Assembly (NCBI RefSeq): GCF_963668665.1
Contig: NZ_OY764902.1
Coordinates: forward strand, 2,432,001 to 2,496,000
Length of the DNA: 64,000 nt
Direction of reading: 5' to 3'
From: an uncultured Anaeromusa sp.
GTDB taxonomy: Bacteria; Bacillota; Negativicutes; Anaeromusales; Anaeromusaceae
Below are positions 52,446 through 60,250 of this stretch, piece by piece. Each line of letters begins with the position of its first letter. Position 1 is the stretch's first letter. The notes beneath the pieces are model-generated. The model did no database searches and was not told where the DNA came from. It saw nothing but the letters and a program-made list of their open reading frames with translations. Both the position numbers and the translations under genes were made by a program.

Positions 52446-54638
52446 GTGGAACACCAAAATCTCATTGAACTTGCTAAACAAAAAAAAATAATTACAATTA
52501 GTGAAGATAATTCAACCATTACATATATATATCAAAATATTTCCAGGAATTACAATAATCCGGAAGAAAAAGTTCAAGCGAAAACTTTTTGTGAACTGGT
52601 ACTGAAATATAATTACCCCGTTGGGCATATTAAGCAATATGTAAAAGTTACTGTGGGTTCTGATAGTAAAGAAGCAGATATTATTGTATACAATGATAGT
52701 GAACATAAAAAACCACATATTATTATAGAATGCAAAAAAGGAGAAATTACTGAACAGGAATTCAAACAAGCTGTAAGACAAGCATACGCATATGCTTTTG
52801 CTACGGCAGGCACTACAAAATATATATGGGTAACATCAGGGATAAAAGATGAATATTATGCGGTTGATAAAGAAGTTGATAGTCGTGAAGCTGTAACAGA
52901 TATTCCAAATTATAAAGTGGAAAAATTGGCAAGTTATAAATTTGCTAAAAATGGAGGAACAACTGGTGAGGGGCAAAGATTAGCTCCGTTAGTTACAGTT
53001 GAAGAGTCTGAACTTACTAATAGATTTAAACAAGCTCATCAAGCTTTATGGGGGGGAGGAGAATTAAACCCTTCGGAAGCTTTTGATGAACTGGACAAAC
53101 TTATATTTTGCAAAATTTTTGATGAAAAGAAGAAAAGAAAAAATGGAGATCCTTATGATTTTCAGATAATTAAAGTAAATCCAAAAAGTAAAGATAAATA
53201 CGATATAGAAAAAGCTGATAGAGAGACTAGTGAAAATCTTTTAAAAAGGCTTATTGCACTTTATGATGAGGGTAAATTAATTGGTGAACGAAAAAATGAT
53301 ACTGAAATTTTTCGGGAAGGAATTAAACTAAATGCTTCTAAAGCACGTACTGTAGTAAGTTATTTAGAAGGGGTTGATCTTCTCAATACAGACTTAGACA
53401 GTAAAGGAAGAGCTTTTGAAACTTTTATGGGCTCTTTCTTTCGTGGGGATTTTGGTCAATATTTTACACCAAGAAATATTGTTAGTTTTATTGTAGATAG
53501 CTTGCCAATTGATGAAAATGATCGTGTATTAGATACCTCATGTGGAAGCGGTGGTTTCTTACTTCATGCTTTAGACAAGGTTAGAAAGGCTGCAAGAGAT
53601 TTTTATAATATTAAAGATGGTGAAAAAGAAAATCTTGAGTGTCATAAACAGTGGCACGATTTTGCAGAATATAATTTATATGGTATTGAAATAAATGAAC
53701 AGATTTCAAGAACTGCAAAAATGAATATGATCATTCATGATGATGGGCATACTAATGTTGTTACAGCAGATGGCCTTCTTTCTCCTAGTGATTTGCGTAA
53801 AAAGGTAAAAAATGATGGTTTTAAAGAAAATTCGTTTCATTACATTATAACTAATCCGCCTTTTGGTTCGACGGTTAAGCAAACAGAAAAAGCATATCTT
53901 CATCAATACAATCTAGCAATAAAAGAGATAGATTGGTTAAATCCTAATAGTAAAATCGCTGAAAGACCGAGTCAAAGTACAGAAGTACTTTTTATTGAAC
54001 AAGCAGAAAAATATCTTATTGACGGAGGTTACTTGGCAATAGTTATTCCGGACGGAATATTAACAAATTCAAGCATGCAATATGTTCGCGATTACATAAG
54101 CGATACTTTTAGAATTATTGCTGTTATTTCCATGCCTCAAACAGCTTTTTCTGCGAATGGTGCAGGGGTAAAAAGTTCAGTGATGTTTTTAAAAAAGTAT
54201 TCACAAACTGAAAAGAAAGTAAGAATAGAATTAAGAAATAACATTCAAAACCATTTAATTTCTAAATTAGAAGAAGGTGTTAAATTATTTAAACTTCTAA
54301 AAGATAAAAAAGACAGTATTGCGAAATTAAACAAGGAAATTAAACAGGCTGAACGAGAAAAAAATATTGAAAAAAGTGAATTATTAAACAATAAAAAACA
54401 AGAACTTACTGAAGATTTTGATGAACAAATTGAGTTTGCTAAAGAAACACTTTCTGAGTCTTATTTAGATCAGTACAAAAAGACATTAACCGATTATCCA
54501 ATCTTTATGGCAATTGCTGAAGACATTGGTTATGATGCAACTGGAAAAGAAACTGGTAAAAATGAGTTATTAGAAATATCAGTAGAGCTTTCTAATTTTA
54601 TTAAAGCTATGGAGGAAGGAAAAGACCATTTTTTTTAG
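52446..54638 (+). CDS. Nuclease-N6-adenine DNA methyltransferase fusion (type IIG/BcgI-like R-M)
   Basis: This is a 730-aa restriction-modification protein. Residues about 35-120 carry a PD-(D/E)XK-like HsdR_N domain: E41 region, D78 (EADIIVY), E95-x-K97 (IIIECKKGE) and QAYAY. Residues about 250-600 are an HsdM-type N6-adenine methyltransferase, with motif I VLDTSCGSGGF (about 361-371) and NPPFG (about 470); a coiled-coil-rich tail follows. GTG 52446 follows AGGAGG. It is strongly AT-rich compared with the flanks. The frame ends in T8 (54629-54636), where a -1 shift would continue into the specificity gene. A G7 run is at 53050-53056. Confidence 0.88.
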   Translation: MEHQNLIELAKQKKIITISEDNSTITYIYQNISRNYNNPEEKVQAKTFCELVLKYNYPVGHIKQYVKVTVGSDSKEADIIVYNDSEHKKPHIIIECKKGEITEQEFKQAVRQAYAYAFATAGTTKYIWVTSGIKDEYYAVDKEVDSREAVTDIPNYKVEKLASYKFAKNGGTTGEGQRLAPLVTVEESELTNRFKQAHQALWGGGELNPSEAFDELDKLIFCKIFDEKKKRKNGDPYDFQIIKVNPKSKDKYDIEKADRETSENLLKRLIALYDEGKLIGERKNDTEIFREGIKLNASKARTVVSYLEGVDLLNTDLDSKGRAFETFMGSFFRGDFGQYFTPRNIVSFIVDSLPIDENDRVLDTSCGSGGFLLHALDKVRKAARDFYNIKDGEKENLECHKQWHDFAEYNLYGIEINEQISRTAKMNMIIHDDGHTNVVTADGLLSPSDLRKKVKNDGFKENSFHYIITNPPFGSTVKQTEKAYLHQYNLAIKEIDWLNPNSKIAERPSQSTEVLFIEQAEKYLIDGGYLAIVIPDGILTNSSMQYVRDYISDTFRIIAVISMPQTAFSANGAGVKSSVMFLKKYSQTEKKVRIELRNNIQNHLISKLEEGVKLFKLLKDKKDSIAKLNKEIKQAEREKNIEKSELLNNKKQELTEDFDEQIEFAKETLSESYLDQYKKTLTDYPIFMAIAEDIGYDATGKETGKNELLEISVELSNFIKAMEEGKDHFF

Positions 54639-54670
54639 TAAGCCCCGACTTTGATGAAAATAAAGTTTTT

Positions 54671-56095
54671 TTGAGAACTTGGGGCGAAATTGAAGATCGA
54701 TTAGATCCATTGTTTTATTTAAATATGATGTTGTTGAATAAAAATATTATTCAAAGATCAATTTATGAAGTTAATACCTTTAAACAGCATGTTAATATGC
54801 TGCGAGGAAGATTTGGTCATAGACCTAGGAATGATCCCCGGTACTATGGGGGTAAATACCCTTTTATTCAAACCGGTAACGTGGTTAAAGCTAGTGAATC
54901 GAATTGTAAAATTGAGCATACACAAACTCTTAATGGACTTGGGCTTTCTACAAGTAGGCTGTTTGAAGAGAAAGTCTTAGTTATAACGATAGCTGCCAAT
55001 ATTGGGTACACAGCTATTCTTGATTATAGCGCTTGTTTTCCAGATAGCCTAGTTGCTTTGACGACAAAAGGCAAATCCATTTCTTTAGAATACTTAAATG
55101 TGTATATTAGATTTATTAGAAAATATATTGAAAACTTAGCACCTCAAGCAGCACAAAAAAATATTAACTTGAAGCAATTAAGTAAACTTCCGATAGTCGT
55201 TCCCCCCAATACCATTCAAGAAAAAATTGTTTCAATAATGAATAATGCATATTTGGTTAAAAATTCAAAAGAGAATGAGGCTCGGAAGTTATTATATAGT
55301 ATAAATGATTATCTACTTGGGGAACTTGATATTCAGCTACCTAAAGAGACTAGAAATACATTAGAGGACAGGAAGTTTTTTGTTTCATTTGAAGCAATTC
55401 TGGGAGGGCGATTTGATCCCAAAAAATATTCGTTAAGATACCGAAAAATTTTTGATGCGGTACAGAATTCTTCTATATCGCACATACCCCTAAAAAATCT
55501 TGTAATAAACAGTGTTTCAGGAAATTGGGGTTTCGATGATATAACGGATGACGTTGCCCTAGTAAGATGTTTAGCACTTAGGGCGACAGAATTTGATAAT
55601 AAATATAATTTGAAACTTGATAATTCGAGAGTTAAATACAGAAAATATACCCAGCATACATTAAAAAAAATAAATGTTAAACACAATGATATTCTAATTG
55701 AAAAATCCGGTGGTAGCGAAGACCAACCAGTAGGACGTGTTGCTATTATTGAAAAATCAATTTTGGGTGATACACCACTGGCTTTTAGTAATTTTATTCA
55801 CAAGATTGAAATTAATACCGACAAAGCATATCCTGAGTTTGTTTTTGAGTATTTAACATTAATGCATTCTATAAAAATTACAGAATCGATGCAAACTCAG
55901 ACTAATGGAATCAGAAATTTGATTATGGGTGAATATTTCTCTCAAATAATTCTTTTACCCCCAAAACCTATTCAAAGAGAAATTGTTGAAAAAATTTCAC
56001 GAATAAGAGACCAAGCAAAGATGCTGGAATACGAAGCTGAGCAATTTTTGGTTAAAGCCAAAGCCACGGTAGAAAGAATACTATTGGGGGATTAA
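54671..56095 (+). CDS. Restriction-modification specificity (S) subunit or domain
   Basis: This is the DNA target recognition protein for the preceding nuclease-methyltransferase. From TTG 54671 it is 474 aa with two HsdS-like target recognition domains; each ends in a LPIVVPP or ILLPPKPIQREIV motif and a helical spacer (IQEKIVSIMNNA; REIVEKISRIRDQAKMLE). No ribosome binding site precedes TTG 54671. The frame is open back to 54605 and reads LVSPDFDENKVFLRTWGEIE from 54635, as if fused in -1 frame to the upstream gene. The fused product would be about 1216 aa. Confidence 0.8.
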   Translation: MRTWGEIEDRLDPLFYLNMMLLNKNIIQRSIYEVNTFKQHVNMLRGRFGHRPRNDPRYYGGKYPFIQTGNVVKASESNCKIEHTQTLNGLGLSTSRLFEEKVLVITIAANIGYTAILDYSACFPDSLVALTTKGKSISLEYLNVYIRFIRKYIENLAPQAAQKNINLKQLSKLPIVVPPNTIQEKIVSIMNNAYLVKNSKENEARKLLYSINDYLLGELDIQLPKETRNTLEDRKFFVSFEAILGGRFDPKKYSLRYRKIFDAVQNSSISHIPLKNLVINSVSGNWGFDDITDDVALVRCLALRATEFDNKYNLKLDNSRVKYRKYTQHTLKKINVKHNDILIEKSGGSEDQPVGRVAIIEKSILGDTPLAFSNFIHKIEINTDKAYPEFVFEYLTLMHSIKITESMQTQTNGIRNLIMGEYFSQIILLPPKPIQREIVEKISRIRDQAKMLEYEAEQFLVKAKATVERILLGD

Positions 56096-56302
56096 AATTC
56101 ATGCGATTAACTGGGCGTATTGAATATGCGATGGACAACGTGTGTGTGTTTGCGGCGTTGCCTCAGTGATAGATTTAACTGATATTTCAATATCAGTTGC
56201 AAATATTTAAAGAGATTTAACTAAAGAGTATAGCGGTGAGGTGGCGAACTTTCTATATGATGGTAGCTTTGCTAAATATATTATTGCTGGAGGAAGGCAT
56301 AT
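56096..56302 (+). other. AT-rich gap with short broken frames, possibly a gene remnant
   Basis: The 207-bp interval contains ATG 56101 reading MRLTGRIEYAMDNVCVFAAL before a stop, then separate short frames including LTKEYSGEVANFLYDGSFAK. They look protein-like but are interrupted and have no identified relative. The last bases provide GGAGG for the next gene. Remnant or spacer cannot be told apart. Confidence 0.3.
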
Positions 56303-57895
56303 ATGATAAAAATATCTGGAATTATTGAACAAGCAATGGGGAAATTTAGTTGCTTGCGTGGTTTTGCTCCAATTAAAGATTTGGAAAAACTTTCAACGCC
56401 TAGTCAAAGTATTCAAAGAGACTTAATATCATCACATAGAGGAGAAATGATAGAGTTTCTTGAATCACGTGAAGGTACTTTTTTCCCTGAAGTAATACTA
56501 TCTACTAATTTAGCTAATACAGAATATCCTTGGGATGAAGAAAGAGAGTTAATATGGGGGGGGGATCGAGACGAATCAGCATATGATTCATATTCAAATG
56601 AAATAACTCAAATAGCAACAGCTGTAAGCTCACGTCAAGAAATGAAGAAATGTCAAGTTGGGGCGTTAAGTTTAACTATTAGTTTTGCAAAAGCTACTAC
56701 GATCCAAGACAGTATAACTGAAAAATATTCTAATAGTACATTTTCAAAATCGAGTGCATCGAAAACTTTAGTTGGTAATTTAACAATCGATGAAAATAAA
56801 TTGAAAAATAAATTTATTCGCATTGACGGAAATCATAGGCTCTCTGCTGCACAGGATTTGGAGGAACAATATAATTACTATACTCCTTTTTGTTTGATTT
56901 TATTTACTAGCGCAGAGGATCAAAAAAAATTTTCCACATTATTTTTTCATAATATTAATTATAAGCAAATCCCTATTGAGAAAGAACATAATTTAAAAAT
57001 AATTATTGCTAGTAATTTATATAGTGATGAAAAATTATCGGAAGAATTTGGAGATAACTATAAACTAACAAGATATATAACAAACGTTACATCAAATATA
57101 GATTTATCGCACTATGTTGAAGTATGTAACTTAGTGGGGGAACATAAATTTACATATTTTGTAGATTTAATAGATGTTTTAATAAAAGAAGGATTGATAA
57201 GTGTCGATATAAGTGAGGAGGAAATTGTTGCTTTATTTAAAGGACAAATTGGTACAGTTAATAGTGCACTTTTGCAATGCAAATGCTCTGCTAAAACTAA
57301 TATAGCTGTTCTTGGTGCTTTGTCATTCTATTTATTGAAAGATGAGAAAAAGTATAGTGCATTTTTGAAATGGGTAGAAAAAAACGACATAACTTCAATT
57401 GAAAACTTAAAGATTGGAGAGGTTATAGCGATTTATGACAAAATATATGATAATATACCCAAAAAGGTTTTTCTTGCAAGATGGTATCCAGCAGCTACAG
57501 ATCCAGAGTATAATAAAGCAGGTTGCCGTCTAGAAGCTATTAAAGAAGTAGTTGAAAATGAATTTGACTTAAAGTTAATTGATATAGGAACACAGGAGGG
57601 AGGAACTTTTTCAATACGAGATACTATGTATTCTGAATTAAGTTCAGCCGATATATTTATTGCTGATTTAACTGGTGCACGCCATAACGTTATGGTTGAA
57701 GTTGGATATGCATTAAGGCATCTTACTGAAGGTAAAATGCTTTTTTATTTTCAACCGACAGATCAATATGCGATTCCGCCATTTGATATTAATGGATTTA
57801 GATATGAAAAAATAGAGGATTCTGCCAACATAAAAGAAGTTATTCCTAAGCATATTTCAGCGATATTAGAAGAAGCTTCAGTGGGCAATTTATAG
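56303..57895 (+). CDS. DGQHR/ParB-like domain fused to nucleoside deoxyribosyltransferase/TIR-like domain
   Basis: The 530-aa protein is not of a family I can name. Residues about 85-290 contain RIDGNHRLSAAQ (about 173), close to the DGQHR motif seen in DndB-like and ParB/Srx-fold proteins. Residues about 390-525 contain SSADIFIADLTGARHNVMVE followed by VGYALRH (about 447-473), the ADLTG-NV-E-G pattern of nucleoside 2-deoxyribosyltransferase and related TIR-like folds, including a candidate catalytic Glu. A G9 run at 56556-56564 crosses codons 85-88. GGAGG precedes ATG 56303. It is AT-rich and next to a restriction locus, so a defence role is inferred; the enzyme activity is not established. 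Confidence 0.7.
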   Translation: MIKISGIIEQAMGKFSCLRGFAPIKDLEKLSTPSQSIQRDLISSHRGEMIEFLESREGTFFPEVILSTNLANTEYPWDEERELIWGGDRDESAYDSYSNEITQIATAVSSRQEMKKCQVGALSLTISFAKATTIQDSITEKYSNSTFSKSSASKTLVGNLTIDENKLKNKFIRIDGNHRLSAAQDLEEQYNYYTPFCLILFTSAEDQKKFSTLFFHNINYKQIPIEKEHNLKIIIASNLYSDEKLSEEFGDNYKLTRYITNVTSNIDLSHYVEVCNLVGEHKFTYFVDLIDVLIKEGLISVDISEEEIVALFKGQIGTVNSALLQCKCSAKTNIAVLGALSFYLLKDEKKYSAFLKWVEKNDITSIENLKIGEVIAIYDKIYDNIPKKVFLARWYPAATDPEYNKAGCRLEAIKEVVENEFDLKLIDIGTQEGGTFSIRDTMYSELSSADIFIADLTGARHNVMVEVGYALRHLTEGKMLFYFQPTDQYAIPPFDINGFRYEKIEDSANIKEVIPKHISAILEEASVGNL

Positions 57896-58254
57896 TACCA
57901 AATTATAACCCGGTTAACTCCCGGTTCTGCAAGCGGGAGTGAGGTTTGTATCGATTCAGTGGGAGGGTACCATACTGAATCGATATCACGTAAAGTTGAT
58001 GATGGTTGCAATTATGTTCAAACTACTATGCATAACTATAAAATGTAGACATATCATTATTTTGTTTAAAACATTTTAAGATTATTATGAAGGGCGGCTT
58101 TTCTTTATGGCTAAGTATCGCTATGCGCTTGGACAGAGGAAAAGCTTCAAAAGTATATTGACATGGCCTCCGAAAACCGAGTCGGATTTTTGTAGAACAT
58201 AACGCCGACAATAATGCGTAACCAAGCGTAATAACTAAACCTGCTGAACGCCGA
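57896..58254 (+). other. Non-coding stretch with two consecutive hairpins
   Basis: No convincing gene is present. ACTCCCG (57917-57923) pairs with CGGGAGT (57934-57940), and TATCGATTCAGT (57949-57960) pairs perfectly with ACTGAATCGATA (57974-57985). A small TCCGA/TCGGA hairpin followed by TTTTTG lies at 58169-58191. A degenerate right half of the 62-bp repeat seems to be at 58085-58107. A minus-strand frame at 58026-58397 has no ribosome binding site or family features. Confidence 0.5.
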
Positions 58255-58323
58255 ATAAGAATACCACCTTTTTGTTTACAAGGAAACAAAAAGGTGGTAT
58301 TCTTATATTGTTTCCGTGGAAAC
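58255..58323 (+). promoter_or_regulatory. 23-bp inverted repeat and duplicated operator-like site before marR
   Basis: 58255-58277 and 58284-58306 form a perfect 23-bp stem around the loop ACAAGG. At its centre is GTTTAC-AA-GGAAAC (58274-58287); a second copy, GTTTCC-GT-GGAAAC (58310-58323), follows 36 bp later. These look like MarR dimer sites placed 22 bp before the marR start. A possible promoter TTTACA (58275-58280) - 17 bp - TATTCT (58298-58303) lies between them. Autoregulation is inferred. Confidence 0.65.
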
Positions 58324-58344
58324 CAAGAAAAGAGGAGGATCGTC

Positions 58345-58797
58345 ATGGGTGAAAAAGATAAAATCTTGAGAGAGCTTACTCGGATACAAGAGCGCACCGA
58401 TGTGCTTGAGCATCATAAAGAAAGCGTTTTTGAAGGAATTACCCTGGCAGAGGCCCATTGCATTGATAAAATCGGCTCGCTGGACTGCGTCAATGTGACC
58501 AAGCTGGCCGCAGAAATGGGTATGACCAAGGGGGCTATCAGTAAGATCAGCAAGAAACTGCTAAGCAAAAATCTGGTGGGCAATTACCAAAAACCGGAGA
58601 ATAATAAAGAGGTTTATTTTTGCTTAACAGAGCAAGGGGAAGAAGTATATCAAGAACATAAAAAATGCCATCATAAAGCGGCGCAAACTAAGCTGGCTGT
58701 GTTAGCCCGCTATAATGAGACCGAGCAGGCAGCGATCTTACGCTTTTTGGAGGATATTAACGCGCTTTACAATGAAAAATTGAAACATGAGCAGTAG
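58345..58797 (+). CDS. MarR family transcriptional regulator
   Basis: This is a winged-helix repressor of 150 aa. The central region (VNVTKLAAEMGMTKGAISKI, then SKKLLSKNLVGNYQKPENNK for the wing) is the MarR DNA-binding module, flanked by dimerisation helices. GAGGAGG precedes ATG 58345; the longer frame to 58294 covers the operator. It is followed after 20 nt by an MFS transporter, a usual regulator-efflux pairing. The ligand is unknown. Confidence 0.9.
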   Translation: MGEKDKILRELTRIQERTDVLEHHKESVFEGITLAEAHCIDKIGSLDCVNVTKLAAEMGMTKGAISKISKKLLSKNLVGNYQKPENNKEVYFCLTEQGEEVYQEHKKCHHKAAQTKLAVLARYNETEQAAILRFLEDINALYNEKLKHEQ

Positions 58798-58817
58798 GCT
58801 TTAAGGAGGGGTTGAAT

Positions 58818-60023
58818 TTGCAGCGAAACTATGTGTACGTGGCGGCGCTGGGGCATTTTTTCTGTGATATTGGTATGGGAGCGCTGCCGGCGGTATTGCC
58901 TGTTTTCATTGAGACGTATAATATGGACTACCAGTCGGTAGCCGGTCTGATGTTTGCGTCGTGCTTCTTATCTTCGGTTGTACAGCCGCTGTTTGGTTGG
59001 CTGGCAGACCGTTCGTCGAAAAGCTGGCTCATGGCGTTAGGGATTTTCTTGTCCGGTGGAGCCATGGGACTGGCTGGAGTATTTGAAAACTATTGGGCTA
59101 TTTTTGCAGTGGTGACGGTGAGCGGAATCGGCAGCGCAATCTTTCATCCGGAGGCGGCGAGAATGGTGCATAAGCTGGCCGGGGAAAAACGGGGCACAGC
59201 CTTGAGTATTTTTTCCGTAGGGGGAAACGGCGGTTTTGCGGCGGGACCTGTTGTGGCTGTGGCTGCGATTGCCGCTTTTGGGCTGCAAGGGATGGCCGTC
59301 TTTGGGGTGTTGGCCGTATTCATGGCTGTGGTACTGCTGGTTATGGTTCCAAAGATGAAAGCGAACGCAGTGGAGCCGGCACATACTTCTGCTGCGTCTA
59401 GCGAGAAGGGGAACCATCCTGGCAGCGCGGTGAACGATTGGGCTTCTTTTGGACGCTTAACGTTATTGATTGTCTTTAGCTCTATTGTGATTTGCGGTTT
59501 GAGAAGCTTTATTCCTCTCTATCTGGTGGGGGTTTCCGGATTCTCCACAGCGGAAGCCGGGTCTGCGCTGACATTGCTCTTTATGTTTGGCGTGGTCACA
59601 ACTCTGGTTGGGGGCGTGCTGGCGGATAGAATTGGCTATTTGAAAGTGGTGCAGATCAGCTATGTCTTGCTGGTGCCAATGGTGGGGCTTTTATCGCAAG
59701 CGACTAATATGCTTGCCTGCTATGCTTTGATGATTCCTATCGGCTTTGCCATGTTTGCGCCATTTAGTTCCATGGTTGTACTGGGGCAGAGTTATTTGGC
59801 CCGCAGTATAGGCTTTGCATCAGGGGTAACCCTGGGGCTTACTTTTAGCGTGGGAGGCATGTTCGTTCCCTTACTCGGTTCTTTTGCCGATCGGCATGGA
59901 CTTCCTATAATGATGGAGCTTCTTACTGTTGTTGCAGCGTGTGCGGCTCTTTGCGCGTTCTTCTTGCCTCGGCCTGCGTCGGCAAAGGCAAAAACGAAAG
60001 CGGTTCCGGTGAAAGCGCTCTAG
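58818..60023 (+). CDS. MFS transporter, fosmidomycin-resistance (Fsr)-like
   Basis: This is a 401-aa major facilitator protein with about 12 membrane helices and a central cytoplasmic loop (residues about 185-210). The opening YVAALGHFFCDIGMGALPAV and HPEAARMVHKLAGEKRGTAL match the Fsr branch. AAGGAGGGG (58803-58811) directly abuts the in-frame TTG 58812, so TTG 58818 is chosen. It is probably under MarR control. The exported compound is not predictable. Confidence 0.88.
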   Translation: MQRNYVYVAALGHFFCDIGMGALPAVLPVFIETYNMDYQSVAGLMFASCFLSSVVQPLFGWLADRSSKSWLMALGIFLSGGAMGLAGVFENYWAIFAVVTVSGIGSAIFHPEAARMVHKLAGEKRGTALSIFSVGGNGGFAAGPVVAVAAIAAFGLQGMAVFGVLAVFMAVVLLVMVPKMKANAVEPAHTSAASSEKGNHPGSAVNDWASFGRLTLLIVFSSIVICGLRSFIPLYLVGVSGFSTAEAGSALTLLFMFGVVTTLVGGVLADRIGYLKVVQISYVLLVPMVGLLSQATNMLACYALMIPIGFAMFAPFSSMVVLGQSYLARSIGFASGVTLGLTFSVGGMFVPLLGSFADRHGLPIMMELLTVVAACAALCAFFLPRPASAKAKTKAVPVKAL

Positions 60024-60050
60024 GGTTCATGGGAGTCTAACAACCAGATT

Positions 60051-60074
60051 GAAAATAGCTTACAGCTATTTTTT
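60051..60074 (+). terminator. Terminator after the MFS gene
   Basis: AAAATAGCT (60052-60060) and AGCTATTTT (60064-60072) pair perfectly around the 3-nt loop TAC and run into TTTTTT. It closes the marR-MFS unit. Confidence 0.8.
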
Positions 60075-60097
60075 CAAGTATTATTACCGCATTATAA

Positions 60098-60159
60098 ATG
60101 AAAAAACCGCTCGTCGATGGTATTCTTAAAATAGAGTATCATGAAGAGCGGTTTTTTGT
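60098..60159 (+). repeat. Palindromic 62-bp repeat copy B
   Basis: Arms AAAAAACCGCTC (60101-60112) and GAGCGGTTTTTT (60146-60157) are identical to those of copy A at 49892. The 33-nt interior has the same length, and about 24 of 33 positions match, including ATGGTA and TATCATGAA. Its inner stem is conserved. It lies 90 bp before chrA and can act as a terminator. Confidence 0.85.
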
Positions 60160-60250
60160 TTCTCCCCAACGGTAACAGGAGAGCCATATTGCTTAGGGTT
60201 TAAGTCTTTCGTTAAGCGCATCCTTTATTTAAAGAAAACAGGGGGACTCT

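Noticed and set aside
58085-58107. Third copy of the 62-bp repeat
   Set aside because: Only a degenerate right half (TATGAAGGGCGG then T-rich) is visible; there is no left arm.
58026-58397. Minus-strand frame of 123 codons before marR
   Set aside because: No start signal, runs through the inverted repeat and into marR, and resembles no family.
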